A stretch of 8,136 nt of DNA, from assembly GCA_910578285.1 (NCBI GenBank), contig CAJTQL010000022.1, forward strand, positions 1 through 8,136. The letters run 5' to 3'. The position numbers and the translations under genes are program-made. The DNA comes from an uncultured Helicobacteraceae bacterium. GTDB taxonomy: Bacteria; Campylobacterota; Campylobacteria; Campylobacterales; Helicobacteraceae. Under the pieces are notes generated by a model that worked only from the letters and a program-made list of their open reading frames with translations, made no database searches and was not told where the DNA came from. Below are positions 1 to 5,756 of the stretch, piece after piece (position 1 is the stretch's first letter; the number at the start of each line of letters is the position of its first letter).

Positions 1-1517
1 TCGATGGACTCACCACAACCAATGGTTGGCTTGATGCGTCTGGTAATGCAACAGTGAGTGTTGGAGCAGATGGCAAATCACTTATTTTTGAAAACGCAAA
101 CTTTGCAAATGTCGCAGACCTCAATTTCACCTTTGGTGGGAATGGCAGAACCGATGGCTATGGACCAGAAGCCAACAAAGTGCAAAGCTTCACTGCAGGG
201 AAAGCAGCGGTAGCAGCAAAGACAACTGCAAGTGGTAATTTTGCTGCAATCAACGCTTCAGCATTGGCAACCGGAACTACAAAAACCGTTGATATAACAT
301 TCAATAATGAAACTTATACTCTTACACTTACAGTAAGCTCTGCTGCTGCCGCCACAGCAGCCTTTACTGCAGTTAACCTTGCAAAAGTTTTGAGTGGTTC
401 TTCAGCGGGGATAGCAAACCTCACCACCACGCTCGTAAAGGGCAGCACAACAGCAACGATTAGTGGCTTAACATTTACAGGTGATAGCGCTGGAACATTC
501 ACCGTTTCTAACTTAGGTTCTGGCGATAGCATCAAAATCAGTGGCACAGAGTATGCCTACAGCCCTGCCACCCCTGCCGTTCAAGGACAACTCGTCATTG
601 ACTTTGGCACTGGATTGCTTGCTGGGCAAAGCTATACCTATCTCAACAAGACCATTGTTGCAACTAAAGACCTCACAGGTGAGCAGATTGCTGAAGCATT
701 TGCATTTGGAGACGAAACAAGCAGCGGTGTTGATGGTGCTGTCGTGCTTGGGGAGTGGTCGCTTGCATATAATGCAGCGGGTACGGCTGCTGGTACTTCA
801 GCCGGTATCGACCCAGCCAAAGTCCTCTTTGATATTAGCGGTAGCTCGCTTATCCTTATGGAGCAAAAGCCCGGTGTTACAGAGGGCTTGAAGATTGACG
901 GCTTTACCGATGCTCCAACCCTCACCGGAACAGGTACACTCGCTGTGCGCACAGATGGTGTGACAGGCAGCACAACGCAACAAGGTGAAAAAGATGGGCA
1001 GCTTGCTTCTGATAGCTATGTCACCTTTAGTGTTGTTGGTGGCAGCGCACCAAGTGGAGCAGGCAGCGCTGGTGTTGTCACAGTGGTGAATGCAAATACA
1101 AATGCACTGGATACGATTACAAACTTCGACATCAGCAACGATAAGCTCTTGCTCAAAGATGTCAATGGCAATGCATTGAGCTTTGCTAACGGAGGTGGCA
1201 ATGTTAACCTTTCTGGAAGCTCGATTTATGTCGATACAGCTGGCAGTACACTTCGTGCTTGGACTGATTCGGGAATCATTAACTTTGGTATCGTTACTGC
1301 GAGTGGTGCAGCAACAACCACTGAAGCGATTACGCTCAACCAAAAGCTCTATGTAGCAGCAGAAAATGTTGCTAATAATGCTGTTGTGGGATTTGAACAT
1401 GGTAGCGATACATATGTGGTTCTTGGCGGTCAATCAAGCGGTGCTGGCACTGATGACCTTGTGATTAAGCTCGCTGGTGTTACAGGGCTTACAGATATTA
1501 CGAGTATTTTGGCGTAG
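1..1517 (+). CDS. Large secreted surface (S-layer/adhesin-like) protein, C-terminal part
   Basis: The frame is open from base 3 to a TAG stop ending at 1517, giving 504 visible residues; the 5' end lies outside the window. A GTG at 54 is an internal valine codon, because homology to the paralogue at 6203-8136 runs across this part. The protein is rich in Ala, Thr, Gly and Ser and has no cysteine, as is usual for type I-secreted surface proteins. Around residues 95-130 and 195-235 are copies of a degenerate module; the second contains GLLAGQSY, then KTIVAT and DLTGEQIAEAF. Residues about 308-504 form the C-terminal domain: SDSYVTF, a Gly/Ser-rich turn, DTITNFDISNDKL, GFEHGSDTYVV, and the tail TDDLVIKLAGVTGLTDI. 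This arrangement resembles the bluetail-type C-terminus of T1SS substrates and S-layer-RTX proteins, whose secretion signal lies at the extreme C-terminus. Likely role: export to the cell surface as an adhesin or surface layer. The family call is by eye; the exact function is unknown. Confidence 0.8.
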   Translation, partial: DGLTTTNGWLDASGNATVSVGADGKSLIFENANFANVADLNFTFGGNGRTDGYGPEANKVQSFTAGKAAVAAKTTASGNFAAINASALATGTTKTVDITFNNETYTLTLTVSSAAAATAAFTAVNLAKVLSGSSAGIANLTTTLVKGSTTATISGLTFTGDSAGTFTVSNLGSGDSIKISGTEYAYSPATPAVQGQLVIDFGTGLLAGQSYTYLNKTIVATKDLTGEQIAEAFAFGDETSSGVDGAVVLGEWSLAYNAAGTAAGTSAGIDPAKVLFDISGSSLILMEQKPGVTEGLKIDGFTDAPTLTGTGTLAVRTDGVTGSTTQQGEKDGQLASDSYVTFSVVGGSAPSGAGSAGVVTVVNANTNALDTITNFDISNDKLLLKDVNGNALSFANGGGNVNLSGSSIYVDTAGSTLRAWTDSGIINFGIVTASGAATTTEAITLNQKLYVAAENVANNAVVGFEHGSDTYVVLGGQSSGAGTDDLVIKLAGVTGLTDITSILA

Positions 1518-1529
1518 TGTCTTTGCTTG

Positions 1530-1596
1530 GCTCGCGGCTTGCGAGCTGGGCAGCAGGCGCAAGATTGCGCCTTGTTCTGCGCTCTCTTGAGCGCAG
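1530..1596. terminator. Three consecutive hairpins after the first surface-protein gene
   Basis: Thirteen bases after the stop codon three perfect stems follow one another. They are GCTCGC/GCGAGC (1530-1546, 5-base loop), GGCGCA/TGCGCC (1556-1571, loop AGAT) and CTGCGCTC/GAGCGCAG (1577-1596, loop TCTT). The last is an 8-bp stem. None is followed by a clear T-run, so a classical Rho-independent terminator is not shown. They could end transcription, protect the mRNA 3' end, or be part of the repeat-rich spacer. The first hairpin's CTTGGCTCGCGG also occurs in inverted orientation at about 5062-5074. Confidence 0.45.
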
Positions 1597-1616
1597 CCCT
1601 TGAAGGGGGCGCAAAC
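1592..1616 (+). repeat. GCAGCCC...GGGGG...GCAAACT element, copy downstream of first surface gene
   Basis: GCAGCCCTTGAAGGGGG followed by CGCAAACT lies about 75 bases after the stop of the first surface gene. Read on the minus strand, the paralogous gene has the same layout about 55-80 bases after its own stop: GCAGCCCCCTTT, nine G, then TGCAAACT (6124-6146). The shared order suggests that the duplicated unit extended past the coding region. The G-run differs in length, five here and nine there. Confidence 0.5.
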
Positions 1617-1648
1617 TTCTAACATCATTGCGAGGACATTGAGAATTC

Positions 1649-1717
1649 GGAGCTGCGACTTTAGTCGCACTCTTGGGCATGCGATTCTCGTTTATGTGCG
1701 CTCAATTCCGCACCTCC
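1649..1717 (+). repeat. Double-hairpin (MITE/REP-like) element, copy 1
   Basis: This 69-base element starts GGAGCTGCGACTTTAGTCGC and ends CGCACCTCC, so its ends are near-perfect inverted repeats. A first stem, TGCGACT/AGTCGCA, and a second, weaker stem, GTGCG/CGCAC, sit inside. It aligns closely with 2320-2385 and with the minus-strand reading of 5461-5539. Small, non-coding, terminally inverted and repeated, it looks like a miniature mobile or REP-type element. No matching transposase gene is in the window. Confidence 0.65.
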
Positions 1718-1770
1718 AAATGGTTGCGACCAAAACGAGTGGAGCAGCCAAACATTTCAAGCACTGCAAA

Positions 1771-1801
1771 TTGTCATGTTGAGGCAAAGCCGAAACATCT
1801 C
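1771..1801 (+). repeat. GTCATGTTGAG...GAAACATCTC repeat, copy 1
   Basis: This copy carries the variant core GAGGCAAAGCC. The same variant is found at 5377-5407 on the opposite strand, as expected because both lie inside the long inverted repeat. The partly self-complementary ends ATGTT and AACAT suggest a small folded element. Short intergenic repeats of this style are common in enterohepatic Helicobacter genomes (general knowledge, not checked here). Confidence 0.7.
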
Positions 1802-1818
1802 ATGATTCTTGCAGTCCT

Positions 1819-1847
1819 TTGTCATGTTGAGCGAAGCGAAACATCTC
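1819..1847 (+). repeat. GTCATGTTGAG...GAAACATCTC repeat, copy 2
   Basis: This copy has the core GAGCGAAGCG, identical to the copy at 5603-5631. It is the body of a 46-base unit (1802-1847) that is missing from arm B. The unit is bounded by the 11-base direct repeat CGAAACATCTC (1791-1801 and 1837-1847). Confidence 0.7.
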
Positions 1848-1878
1848 TTTGGATTTCTATTGGATTCTTGCAACCCAA

Positions 1879-1909
1879 GATTCTTCAGCCTAAAGATTCA
1901 GAAGGACAA
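1879..1909 (-). repeat. TTCTGAA...TTCAGCC-type repeat, damaged copy
   Basis: GATTCTTCAGCCTAAAGATT followed by CAGAAGGACAA corresponds to the better preserved element at 5314-5346. There GCC-TAAA-GGC forms a stem; here GGC has changed to GAT, so the inner stem is lost. Related elements lie at 5130-5162 and 5648-5682. Confidence 0.6.
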
Positions 1910-1939
1910 TTTGAATCTTGCTAGGAAATCTGCTATCCA

Positions 1940-1975
1940 TCATTGCGAGCGTTCGTAAGAACGCGTGGCAATCAA
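1940..1975 (+). repeat. Palindromic element with GCGTTCGTAAGAACGC core, copy 1
   Basis: The core GCGTTC-GTAA-GAACGC (1949-1964) is a 6-bp stem with a 4-base loop. It is flanked by a second complementary pair, ATTGC and GCAAT, so the 36 bases can fold into a stacked hairpin. A near-identical inverted copy lies at 5260-5295 and a diverged one at 5757-5795. The element contains no gene. Confidence 0.7.
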
Positions 1976-1995
1976 CAACCAAAGAAACCCCCAAA

Positions 1996-2025
1996 TTGTC
2001 ATGTTGAGCGTAAGCGAAACATCTC
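1996..2025 (+). repeat. GTCATGTTGAG...GAAACATCTC repeat, copy 3
   Basis: Core variant GAGCGTAAGCG, one base longer than copy 2. It is followed by TTTGGATTCT, close to the TTTGGATTTC that follows copy 2, so flanking sequence may travel with the element. Confidence 0.65.
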
Positions 2026-2127
2026 TTTGGATTCTGTGTCAGTTGATTCTATCTAGTTATCATCTTTGTCTGTAATTCTTCGCTTGGTGTTTTTTCTAAG
2101 AGGGGACAAGGGGGCTTATTTGCCATA

Positions 2128-2146
2128 GCAAACATGAAATGTTTGC
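2128..2146. other. Perfect hairpin GCAAACAT-GAA-ATGTTTGC
   Basis: An 8-bp perfect stem with a 3-base loop lies in the spacer. No T-run follows on the plus strand, so it is not a typical intrinsic terminator. Its role is unknown. Confidence 0.45.
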
Positions 2147-2172
2147 GTGTTCAATGATAGCTTCGCCCTTAT

Positions 2173-2181
2173 CCCCCCCCC
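2173..2181. repeat. C9 homopolymer tract in spacer A
   Basis: Nine consecutive C lie between CTTAT and AAACCCC. Tracts of this kind are slippage-prone in Helicobacter and Campylobacter and underlie phase variation when they sit in genes or promoters. No supported gene start or coding region adjoins this one, so a regulatory role is not shown. Confidence 0.5.
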
Positions 2182-2319
2182 AAACCCCTGCACGCTTTTT
2201 AAAGGATTAGACTATGTCAATGCCCCACAGCGCTGCGTCTCTGTTATGCCTTTTGGCTCGAACATTGCCGTTGCGCGCTGTGGCTGGGGTATTTAGAATT
2301 GGTGAGCAATGGCAAAATT

Positions 2320-2385
2320 GGAGGTGCGACTTTAGTCGCACTCTTGATGCGATTCTCATTTATGTGCGATTAAAATCGCACCTCC
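2320..2385 (-). terminator. Double-hairpin element, copy 2, abutting the pentapeptide gene stop
   Basis: This 66-base element begins GGAGGTGCGA and ends TCGCACCTCC, a perfect 10-base terminal inverted repeat. Inside are two perfect 8-bp stems: GTGCGACT-TT-AGTCGCAC, and GTGCGATT-AA-AATCGCAC near the other end. It is the most regular of the three copies. It ends seven bases before the stop codon of the convergent pentapeptide gene (TAA, 2393-2395 on the minus strand). Transcripts of that gene would enter it at once, so a terminator or mRNA-stabilising role is plausible. No T-run supports an intrinsic terminator. Confidence 0.55.
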
Positions 2386-2392
2386 GATGTGG

Positions 2393-4930
2393 TTAATTTG
2401 GCACAATCGTATTTTTACGTGCGGTTTTTTGGAGAGAGAAAATGAGCAAGAACATGAGGATTGCATAAATGATATTTAAACTCGCAAATGCAAAGCCAAT
2501 GCTAGATTTTGAATCAATCATCTGTCCAAAAATCGGCACAAGCAAAGCGGGTTTAACAACGAGGATAATTGCTGTGGTAATATAAGAGAAAAAGACAACA
2601 CAGGCTCGAGGACATGTTGTGTCTTGCTCTTTATGGGGCAATGCTTTTGATAAAAACAGCCGAATATTATCTATGTTTGAATTAAAGTAATCAAGCAGTT
2701 TTTTACAGCAACCCATTATCAAACAAATTGCCAAAATGGCAAATATAGAACATGCGATGAGAGCGCCAATGGCATGTCCTATTGTAAGGCTATTTACTTT
2801 AAAATAGTTATTGCTAAGTAAATTGAAAGCAAAGTTTATAGCGCCAAAGCAAGCAATCAGAATAATCACATTATTTAGTATTAGTAGCAAATCTGTATGG
2901 TGGTCAGAGGTGAGGCGATAACAATAAAGCTGGATTCTGTCGACAAAATCTCGAGTATTTGTTTTTTCTATTTTCTTGCCCTTCCTATATTTTAGCTCAA
3001 TTTCTTTGCAATAGAGTTCTGCTCGGTGAAACTGAGAGGCATCAAGTAGATTGTTATCTTTAATGAGGGCACTTTTAATGGCTCTAAAAGTCTCACGCAG
3101 TTCATTTGCAGTCTTATATTTGTATGGTTCTATTTTTGGTTCATCATGCAATGATTCTTTATATGTTTTCATTCTGTCATTATAAATTTTGATTATTCCA
3201 TCTTCGACATTATCAAAATCAAAATCTAATTCAGCATTTGTAAAGCTCATGCTTTCGTTAAAAGTTGTTTTGAGAAAAATTGGAAATCCTTGAAATTTTG
3301 TTCCAGCAAAGTATGCAGTTTTATCAAATTTACTTTGACTAAAATCTGATATATCACTAAATAAAGTCTCATCAAAATATGTATAATCATTGAATGTTGA
3401 TTCTATAAAATAAACCTGTTTATTAAAGCTAGAATCTACAAATCGTAATTTATCTTTGAAAGTAGCTTTATAGAAATCTGCTATTCTATCAAAAGAAGCA
3501 CCAATAAAGGTAGCTTCTTTTTGAAAGTGAGAATTTTTAAAATCTACCTTGCCCTGAAAATGTGCATTGCTAAAATTAGTGCTTCCTTCAAAAATAGCTT
3601 CTTGAAATGATGCAGTTTCCATAAATGTAGTAAGCCTACTTGATTTTTCATTTAAAAGTGTGGAATTTGAGAAATCCGCATCACTTAAAAATTTTGCTTT
3701 TTTAAAGTCGGCGGTTTTGTTGAATATGGCTCTTGAAAATAGAGCTCGTTTACTAAAAGTAGTCGAAAAATACACTAACCCATTAAAATTAGAATCCTGA
3801 AAATCAGCTTCTCCATTGAATGTTGCCTTATTAAAATTCGTCTGACCATGGAAAACAACTCCTTGAAAACAAGCGGATTGTTCAAATATACCAGAGAAAT
3901 CAATTTTGCCATTTTCTTCCCCAAGACGTGAACCCATAAAATTAACAATGTCTTTGAATGTCAATTTTTGAAAAAGTACTTCTTCTTTAAAAGTAACATT
4001 TATGAATTGAGCCTTTTTCTCAAAAGTGCAATATTCGAAAGCAACTCGAACATTATGAAGATTTTCCACAATTAATTCATCTTTAAAGTCGCATTTCTCG
4101 AATTTTAATTTGTAGAGCTCAAAAACACTCTTATGTTCCATGTGTTCATTATTTATCATATCTCCATATTGCTTAATATGCCCAATCGATACTCTCTTAT
4201 TATCTATTGGACAAATCAAATAAGCATTATTTTGTCCAGTCATTTCGCAAAACTTATATTCATCGGATATCAAACCAAAAGCTTTTGTTATCCTGAATAA
4301 ATCTAAGCAAATTCTAAATGTATTTTGAATATATATTTTGCTATCAAATGCAAAATTGTTTCTCAATGCAGCAAAAACTCGACAAGCTTCAAGAATTGCA
4401 TATTTAATCTTCGTATCTAATTTGAAATGAACATCTCCTGATAACTTAACATTATCGGCATGAAAGCAAATGTGCAACGAAATACAACTCGTGTCTGATG
4501 AATGAACTTCTATCCAAAATGGCAATTTCTTGCTTTTTTGTGGAATCCGATAATCGTTCGAATCGTAAAATTTCAATTCAGAGGAGACAAAATTTCCATC
4601 CATTCCACTGATAGCTCGACTATCATAATATTTTTTGTCTAGCTCTATCGAACCAAATTCATTTTGTCTTTCAGTAAAATCTTGATAATTTTCAATATCC
4701 TCTTTTGCATAAATGCCATATTGGCAACAATCACGAACAGATTGTAAAAATTCTTTTATGTTTCCCTGATATTCCGACACCTCCCAATCAACATATGTAT
4801 ATTTCGTGTTGTTTGCCGTTTTGTTGAGCTCTACGCCATAAGAAGGTTCATATCTTTTAAGCCGAATATATGGTGTTTGCAATGGACATTTTAAAACAAT
4901 TTCTCCACCGCCCACTCTTGCAAATTCCAT
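2393..4930 (-). CDS. Pentapeptide-repeat membrane protein (Pentapeptide_3-like), 845 residues
   Basis: The ATG at 4930 follows AAAGGAG with a five-base gap and is the clear start. Residues 1 to about 270 show no domain I recognise and no signal peptide; they include C228 and C240 (FCEMTG, LICPID). From about 277 to 565 Phe recurs at alternating spacings of 5 and 6 (for example 355, 360, 366, 371, 377, 382), with units such as FNKATF and FNGEADF. This is an 11-residue pattern typical of Pentapeptide_3-type repeats and predicts a beta-helix-like rod; an 11-residue insertion breaks it near 425-436. Residues about 608-650 (ETFRAIKSAL, ASQFHRAELYCKEIELK) match a helical module often found after such repeats in membrane-bound members. 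Four hydrophobic segments follow at about 680-704, 716-740, 776-801 and 809-833, so the repeats are probably cytoplasmic. The function is unknown. The gene is very AT-rich compared with its flanks (17 of 60 G+C at 3241-3300), which suggests acquisition from elsewhere. Confidence 0.9.
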   Translation of the reverse strand: MEFARVGGGEIVLKCPLQTPYIRLKRYEPSYGVELNKTANNTKYTYVDWEVSEYQGNIKEFLQSVRDCCQYGIYAKEDIENYQDFTERQNEFGSIELDKKYYDSRAISGMDGNFVSSELKFYDSNDYRIPQKSKKLPFWIEVHSSDTSCISLHICFHADNVKLSGDVHFKLDTKIKYAILEACRVFAALRNNFAFDSKIYIQNTFRICLDLFRITKAFGLISDEYKFCEMTGQNNAYLICPIDNKRVSIGHIKQYGDMINNEHMEHKSVFELYKLKFEKCDFKDELIVENLHNVRVAFEYCTFEKKAQFINVTFKEEVLFQKLTFKDIVNFMGSRLGEENGKIDFSGIFEQSACFQGVVFHGQTNFNKATFNGEADFQDSNFNGLVYFSTTFSKRALFSRAIFNKTADFKKAKFLSDADFSNSTLLNEKSSRLTTFMETASFQEAIFEGSTNFSNAHFQGKVDFKNSHFQKEATFIGASFDRIADFYKATFKDKLRFVDSSFNKQVYFIESTFNDYTYFDETLFSDISDFSQSKFDKTAYFAGTKFQGFPIFLKTTFNESMSFTNAELDFDFDNVEDGIIKIYNDRMKTYKESLHDEPKIEPYKYKTANELRETFRAIKSALIKDNNLLDASQFHRAELYCKEIELKYRKGKKIEKTNTRDFVDRIQLYCYRLTSDHHTDLLLILNNVIILIACFGAINFAFNLLSNNYFKVNSLTIGHAIGALIACSIFAILAICLIMGCCKKLLDYFNSNIDNIRLFLSKALPHKEQDTTCPRACVVFFSYITTAIILVVKPALLVPIFGQMIDSKSSIGFAFASLNIIYAILMFLLIFSLQKTARKNTIVPN

Positions 4931-4954
4931 AGTTTCTCCTTTTAGATAATCTTA
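4931..4954 (-). promoter_or_regulatory. Ribosome binding site and possible -10 box of the pentapeptide gene
   Basis: On the minus strand AAAGGAG (4936-4942) sits five bases before the ATG, a strong site that fixes the start. TAAGAT at 4949-4954, inside an AT-rich stretch, could be a -10 box, but it would imply a leader of only about a dozen bases. No well-spaced -35 box is clear; TTGACC lies about 24 bases further upstream, longer than usual. The promoter part is tentative. Confidence 0.45.
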
Positions 4955-5129
4955 TTTAAAGAAAAATTCATTGTTAGTGGTCAATAAGAACTACAAATCA
5001 GAGAGGCTTGTATCATAAAAAACCTTAAAATACTTAGTGGCGCAAAGCAATAATGTCTAAGCCCGCGAGCCAAGTAACAAACTAGAGGAGTGAGAATCCC
5101 TCCGATTTGCTCACAATTCGCCTCATAAA

Positions 5130-5162
5130 GAGATTCTGCACACTTCGTGTTCAGAATGACAA
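5130..5162 (-). repeat. TTGTCATTCTGAA...GAATCT-type repeat
   Basis: Read on the minus strand this is TTGTCATTCTGAACACGAAG, then TGTGCAGAATCT. ACACGAAGTGT forms an inner stem and TTCTG/CAGAA an outer one. The family has the pattern GTCATTCTGAA, variable hairpin, AGAATCT and recurs at 5314-5346 and 5648-5682. Confidence 0.55.
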
Positions 5163-5259
5163 AGAATTACGCAAGGCAAAATATTTGTGCTTCATCTTGT
5201 TATTGCAAGCAAATGTGCAATCAACAAGCAATAAAGCCTAGATAGAGATTCTAAGCCGT

Positions 5260-5295
5260 TTGATTGCCACGCGTTCTTACGAACGCTTGCAATGA
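5260..5295 (-). repeat. Palindromic element with GCGTTCGTAAGAACGC core, copy 2
   Basis: Same length (36 bases) as the copy at 1940-1975 and inverted relative to it. The core stem GCGTTC/GAACGC is intact and the flanking ATTGC/GCAAT pairing is preserved. One base differs next to the core (GCAAG for GCGAG). It forms the inner end of inverted-repeat arm B. Confidence 0.7.
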
Positions 5296-5313
5296 CGAAT
5301 AGCAATTTTCAAA

Positions 5314-5346
5314 TTGTCATTCTGAAGCCTTTAGGCTGAAGAATCT
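5314..5346 (+). repeat. TTGTCATTCTGAA...GAATCT-type repeat, well preserved copy
   Basis: TTGTCATTCTGAAGCC, TTTA, GGCTGAAGAATCT. The stem GCC-TTTA-GGC is intact, and TTCTGAA faces TGAAGAA on the other side. Its partner in arm A (1879-1909) has lost the inner stem. Confidence 0.6.
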
Positions 5347-5376
5347 TGGGTTGCAAGAATCTAATAGAAATCCAAA

Positions 5377-5407
5377 GAGATGTTTCGGCTTTGCCTCAAC
5401 ATGACAA
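5377..5407 (-). repeat. GTCATGTTGAG...GAAACATCTC repeat, copy 4
   Basis: Identical to copy 1 (1771-1801), including the variant core GAGGCAAAGCC, and in the opposite orientation. It is part of the 58-base perfect match between the inverted arms. Confidence 0.7.
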
Positions 5408-5460
5408 TTTGCAGTGCTTGAAATGTTTGGCTGCCCTGTTCGTTTTGGTCGCAAGCATTT

Positions 5461-5539
5461 GGAGGTGCGGAATTGAGCGCACACATAAAATCATGAATGT
5501 GCTAGAGTCATGAATGAGTGCGACTAAAGTCACACCTCC
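5461..5539 (-). repeat. Double-hairpin (MITE/REP-like) element, copy 3
   Basis: Read on the minus strand it starts GGAGGTGTGACTTTAGTCGC and ends CCGCACCTCC. The first stem region and the last 20 bases match copy 1. The middle is longer and different, with ATTCATGA repeated, giving 79 bases instead of 66-69. The shared ends with a variable centre suggest the ends are the conserved, functional part. Confidence 0.6.
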
Positions 5540-5602
5540 GATGTTGCGTTGCTAGATATTCCCTCTCCCTGCGCTTTGGGGGCTAGGGGGGTGGGTTGTC
5601 CA

Positions 5603-5631
5603 TTGTCATGTTGAGCGAAGCGAAACATCTC
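5603..5631 (+). repeat. GTCATGTTGAG...GAAACATCTC repeat, copy 5
   Basis: Identical in core to copy 2 (GAGCGAAGCG). It is followed by ATAATTCTTGC, which resembles the ATGATTCTTGC that follows copy 1 in arm A. A further, badly diverged copy lies on the minus strand at about 5716-5741. Confidence 0.65.
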
Positions 5632-5647
5632 ATAATTCTTGCGCTCG

Positions 5648-5682
5648 GGATTCTTCAGCCGCGAGCGGCTTCAGAATGACAA
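5648..5682 (-). repeat. TTGTCATTCTGAA...GAATC-type repeat with GCCGCTCGCGGC hairpin
   Basis: The centre reads GCCGC-GAG-CGGC on the plus strand, a compact GC-rich stem, flanked by CTTCA and TTCAGAATGACAA. It belongs to the same family as 5130-5162 and 5314-5346, but its loop sequence differs. Confidence 0.55.
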
Positions 5683-5756
5683 TAGCTAGAATCTCTTGAG
5701 ATTCTAATCAAGACGTCTCGACTATCGCCTCAACATGACAATAAGATTCCTTGATT

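Larger units (their letters stand above)
1657..1975 (+). repeat. Long inverted repeat, arm A (partner 5260-5531)
   Basis: This arm matches the reverse complement of 5260-5531. The longest perfect stretch is 58 bases, 1744-1801 against 5377-5434. The next 47 bases of arm B (5330-5376) match 1848-1894 with one mismatch. Between them arm A carries 46 extra bases (1802-1847). The outer ends match well at GACTTTAGTCGCACTC and at CGTTCGTAAGAACGCG plus TGGCAATCAA. The arms point toward each other with the pentapeptide gene between them. Confidence 0.85.
1518..2392. other. Gene-free spacer A, filled with hairpins and short dispersed repeats
   Basis: No convincing gene is seen in these 875 bases. Open frames here run through repeat elements and look like chance. 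In order the spacer holds the three hairpins, the GCAGCCC/G-run element, a double-hairpin element, three copies of the GTCATGTTGAG...GAAACATCTC repeat, a damaged copy of the TTCAGCC...CAGAA repeat, a palindromic GCGTTCGTAAGAACGC element, a T-rich stretch near 2088-2097, a hairpin at 2128-2146, a C9 tract, and a second double-hairpin element next to the pentapeptide gene stop. Most of 1657-1975 is matched in inverted orientation by 5260-5531. Confidence 0.75.
5260..5531 (-). repeat. Long inverted repeat, arm B (partner 1657-1975)
   Basis: Arm B is the continuous version of the repeat: 5330-5434 (105 bases) aligns to 1744-1801 plus 1848-1894 of arm A with one mismatch, once the extra 46 bases of arm A are skipped. 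It lies upstream of the pentapeptide gene, outside its leader, so an inversion between the arms would carry the gene together with its promoter. Confidence 0.85.
4931..5721. other. Gene-free spacer B, repeat-filled, largely an inverted relative of spacer A
   Basis: No gene is supported here. The first 100 bases are the AT-rich leader of the pentapeptide gene. From 5130 on the spacer holds palindromic repeats, then the long inverted-repeat arm (5260-5531), a double-hairpin element (5461-5539), a C/G-rich stretch with runs of G near 5578-5595, and further copies of the short repeats. Two repeat families also seen in spacer A recur in mixed orientations. Confidence 0.7.

Noticed and set aside
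54..56. GTG as the start codon of the first surface protein gene
   Set aside because: The frame is open upstream to the window edge, no ribosome binding site precedes it, and similarity to the paralogue runs across this region, so it is an internal valine codon.
1600..1924. Two overlapping plus-strand open frames in spacer A
   Set aside because: They consist of dispersed repeats translated by chance, including phrases such as CHVERSETS that arise from the GTCATGTTGAG repeat.
1771..2025. Regularly repeated units resembling a CRISPR array
   Set aside because: Spacing is uneven, units vary and occur in both orientations, and no cas gene is present.
2214..2396. Open frame of 60 codons with AAAGGA nine bases before its ATG
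   Set aside because: Its second half runs through the double-hairpin repeat and it overlaps the pentapeptide stop; the composition looks random and no family is recognisable.
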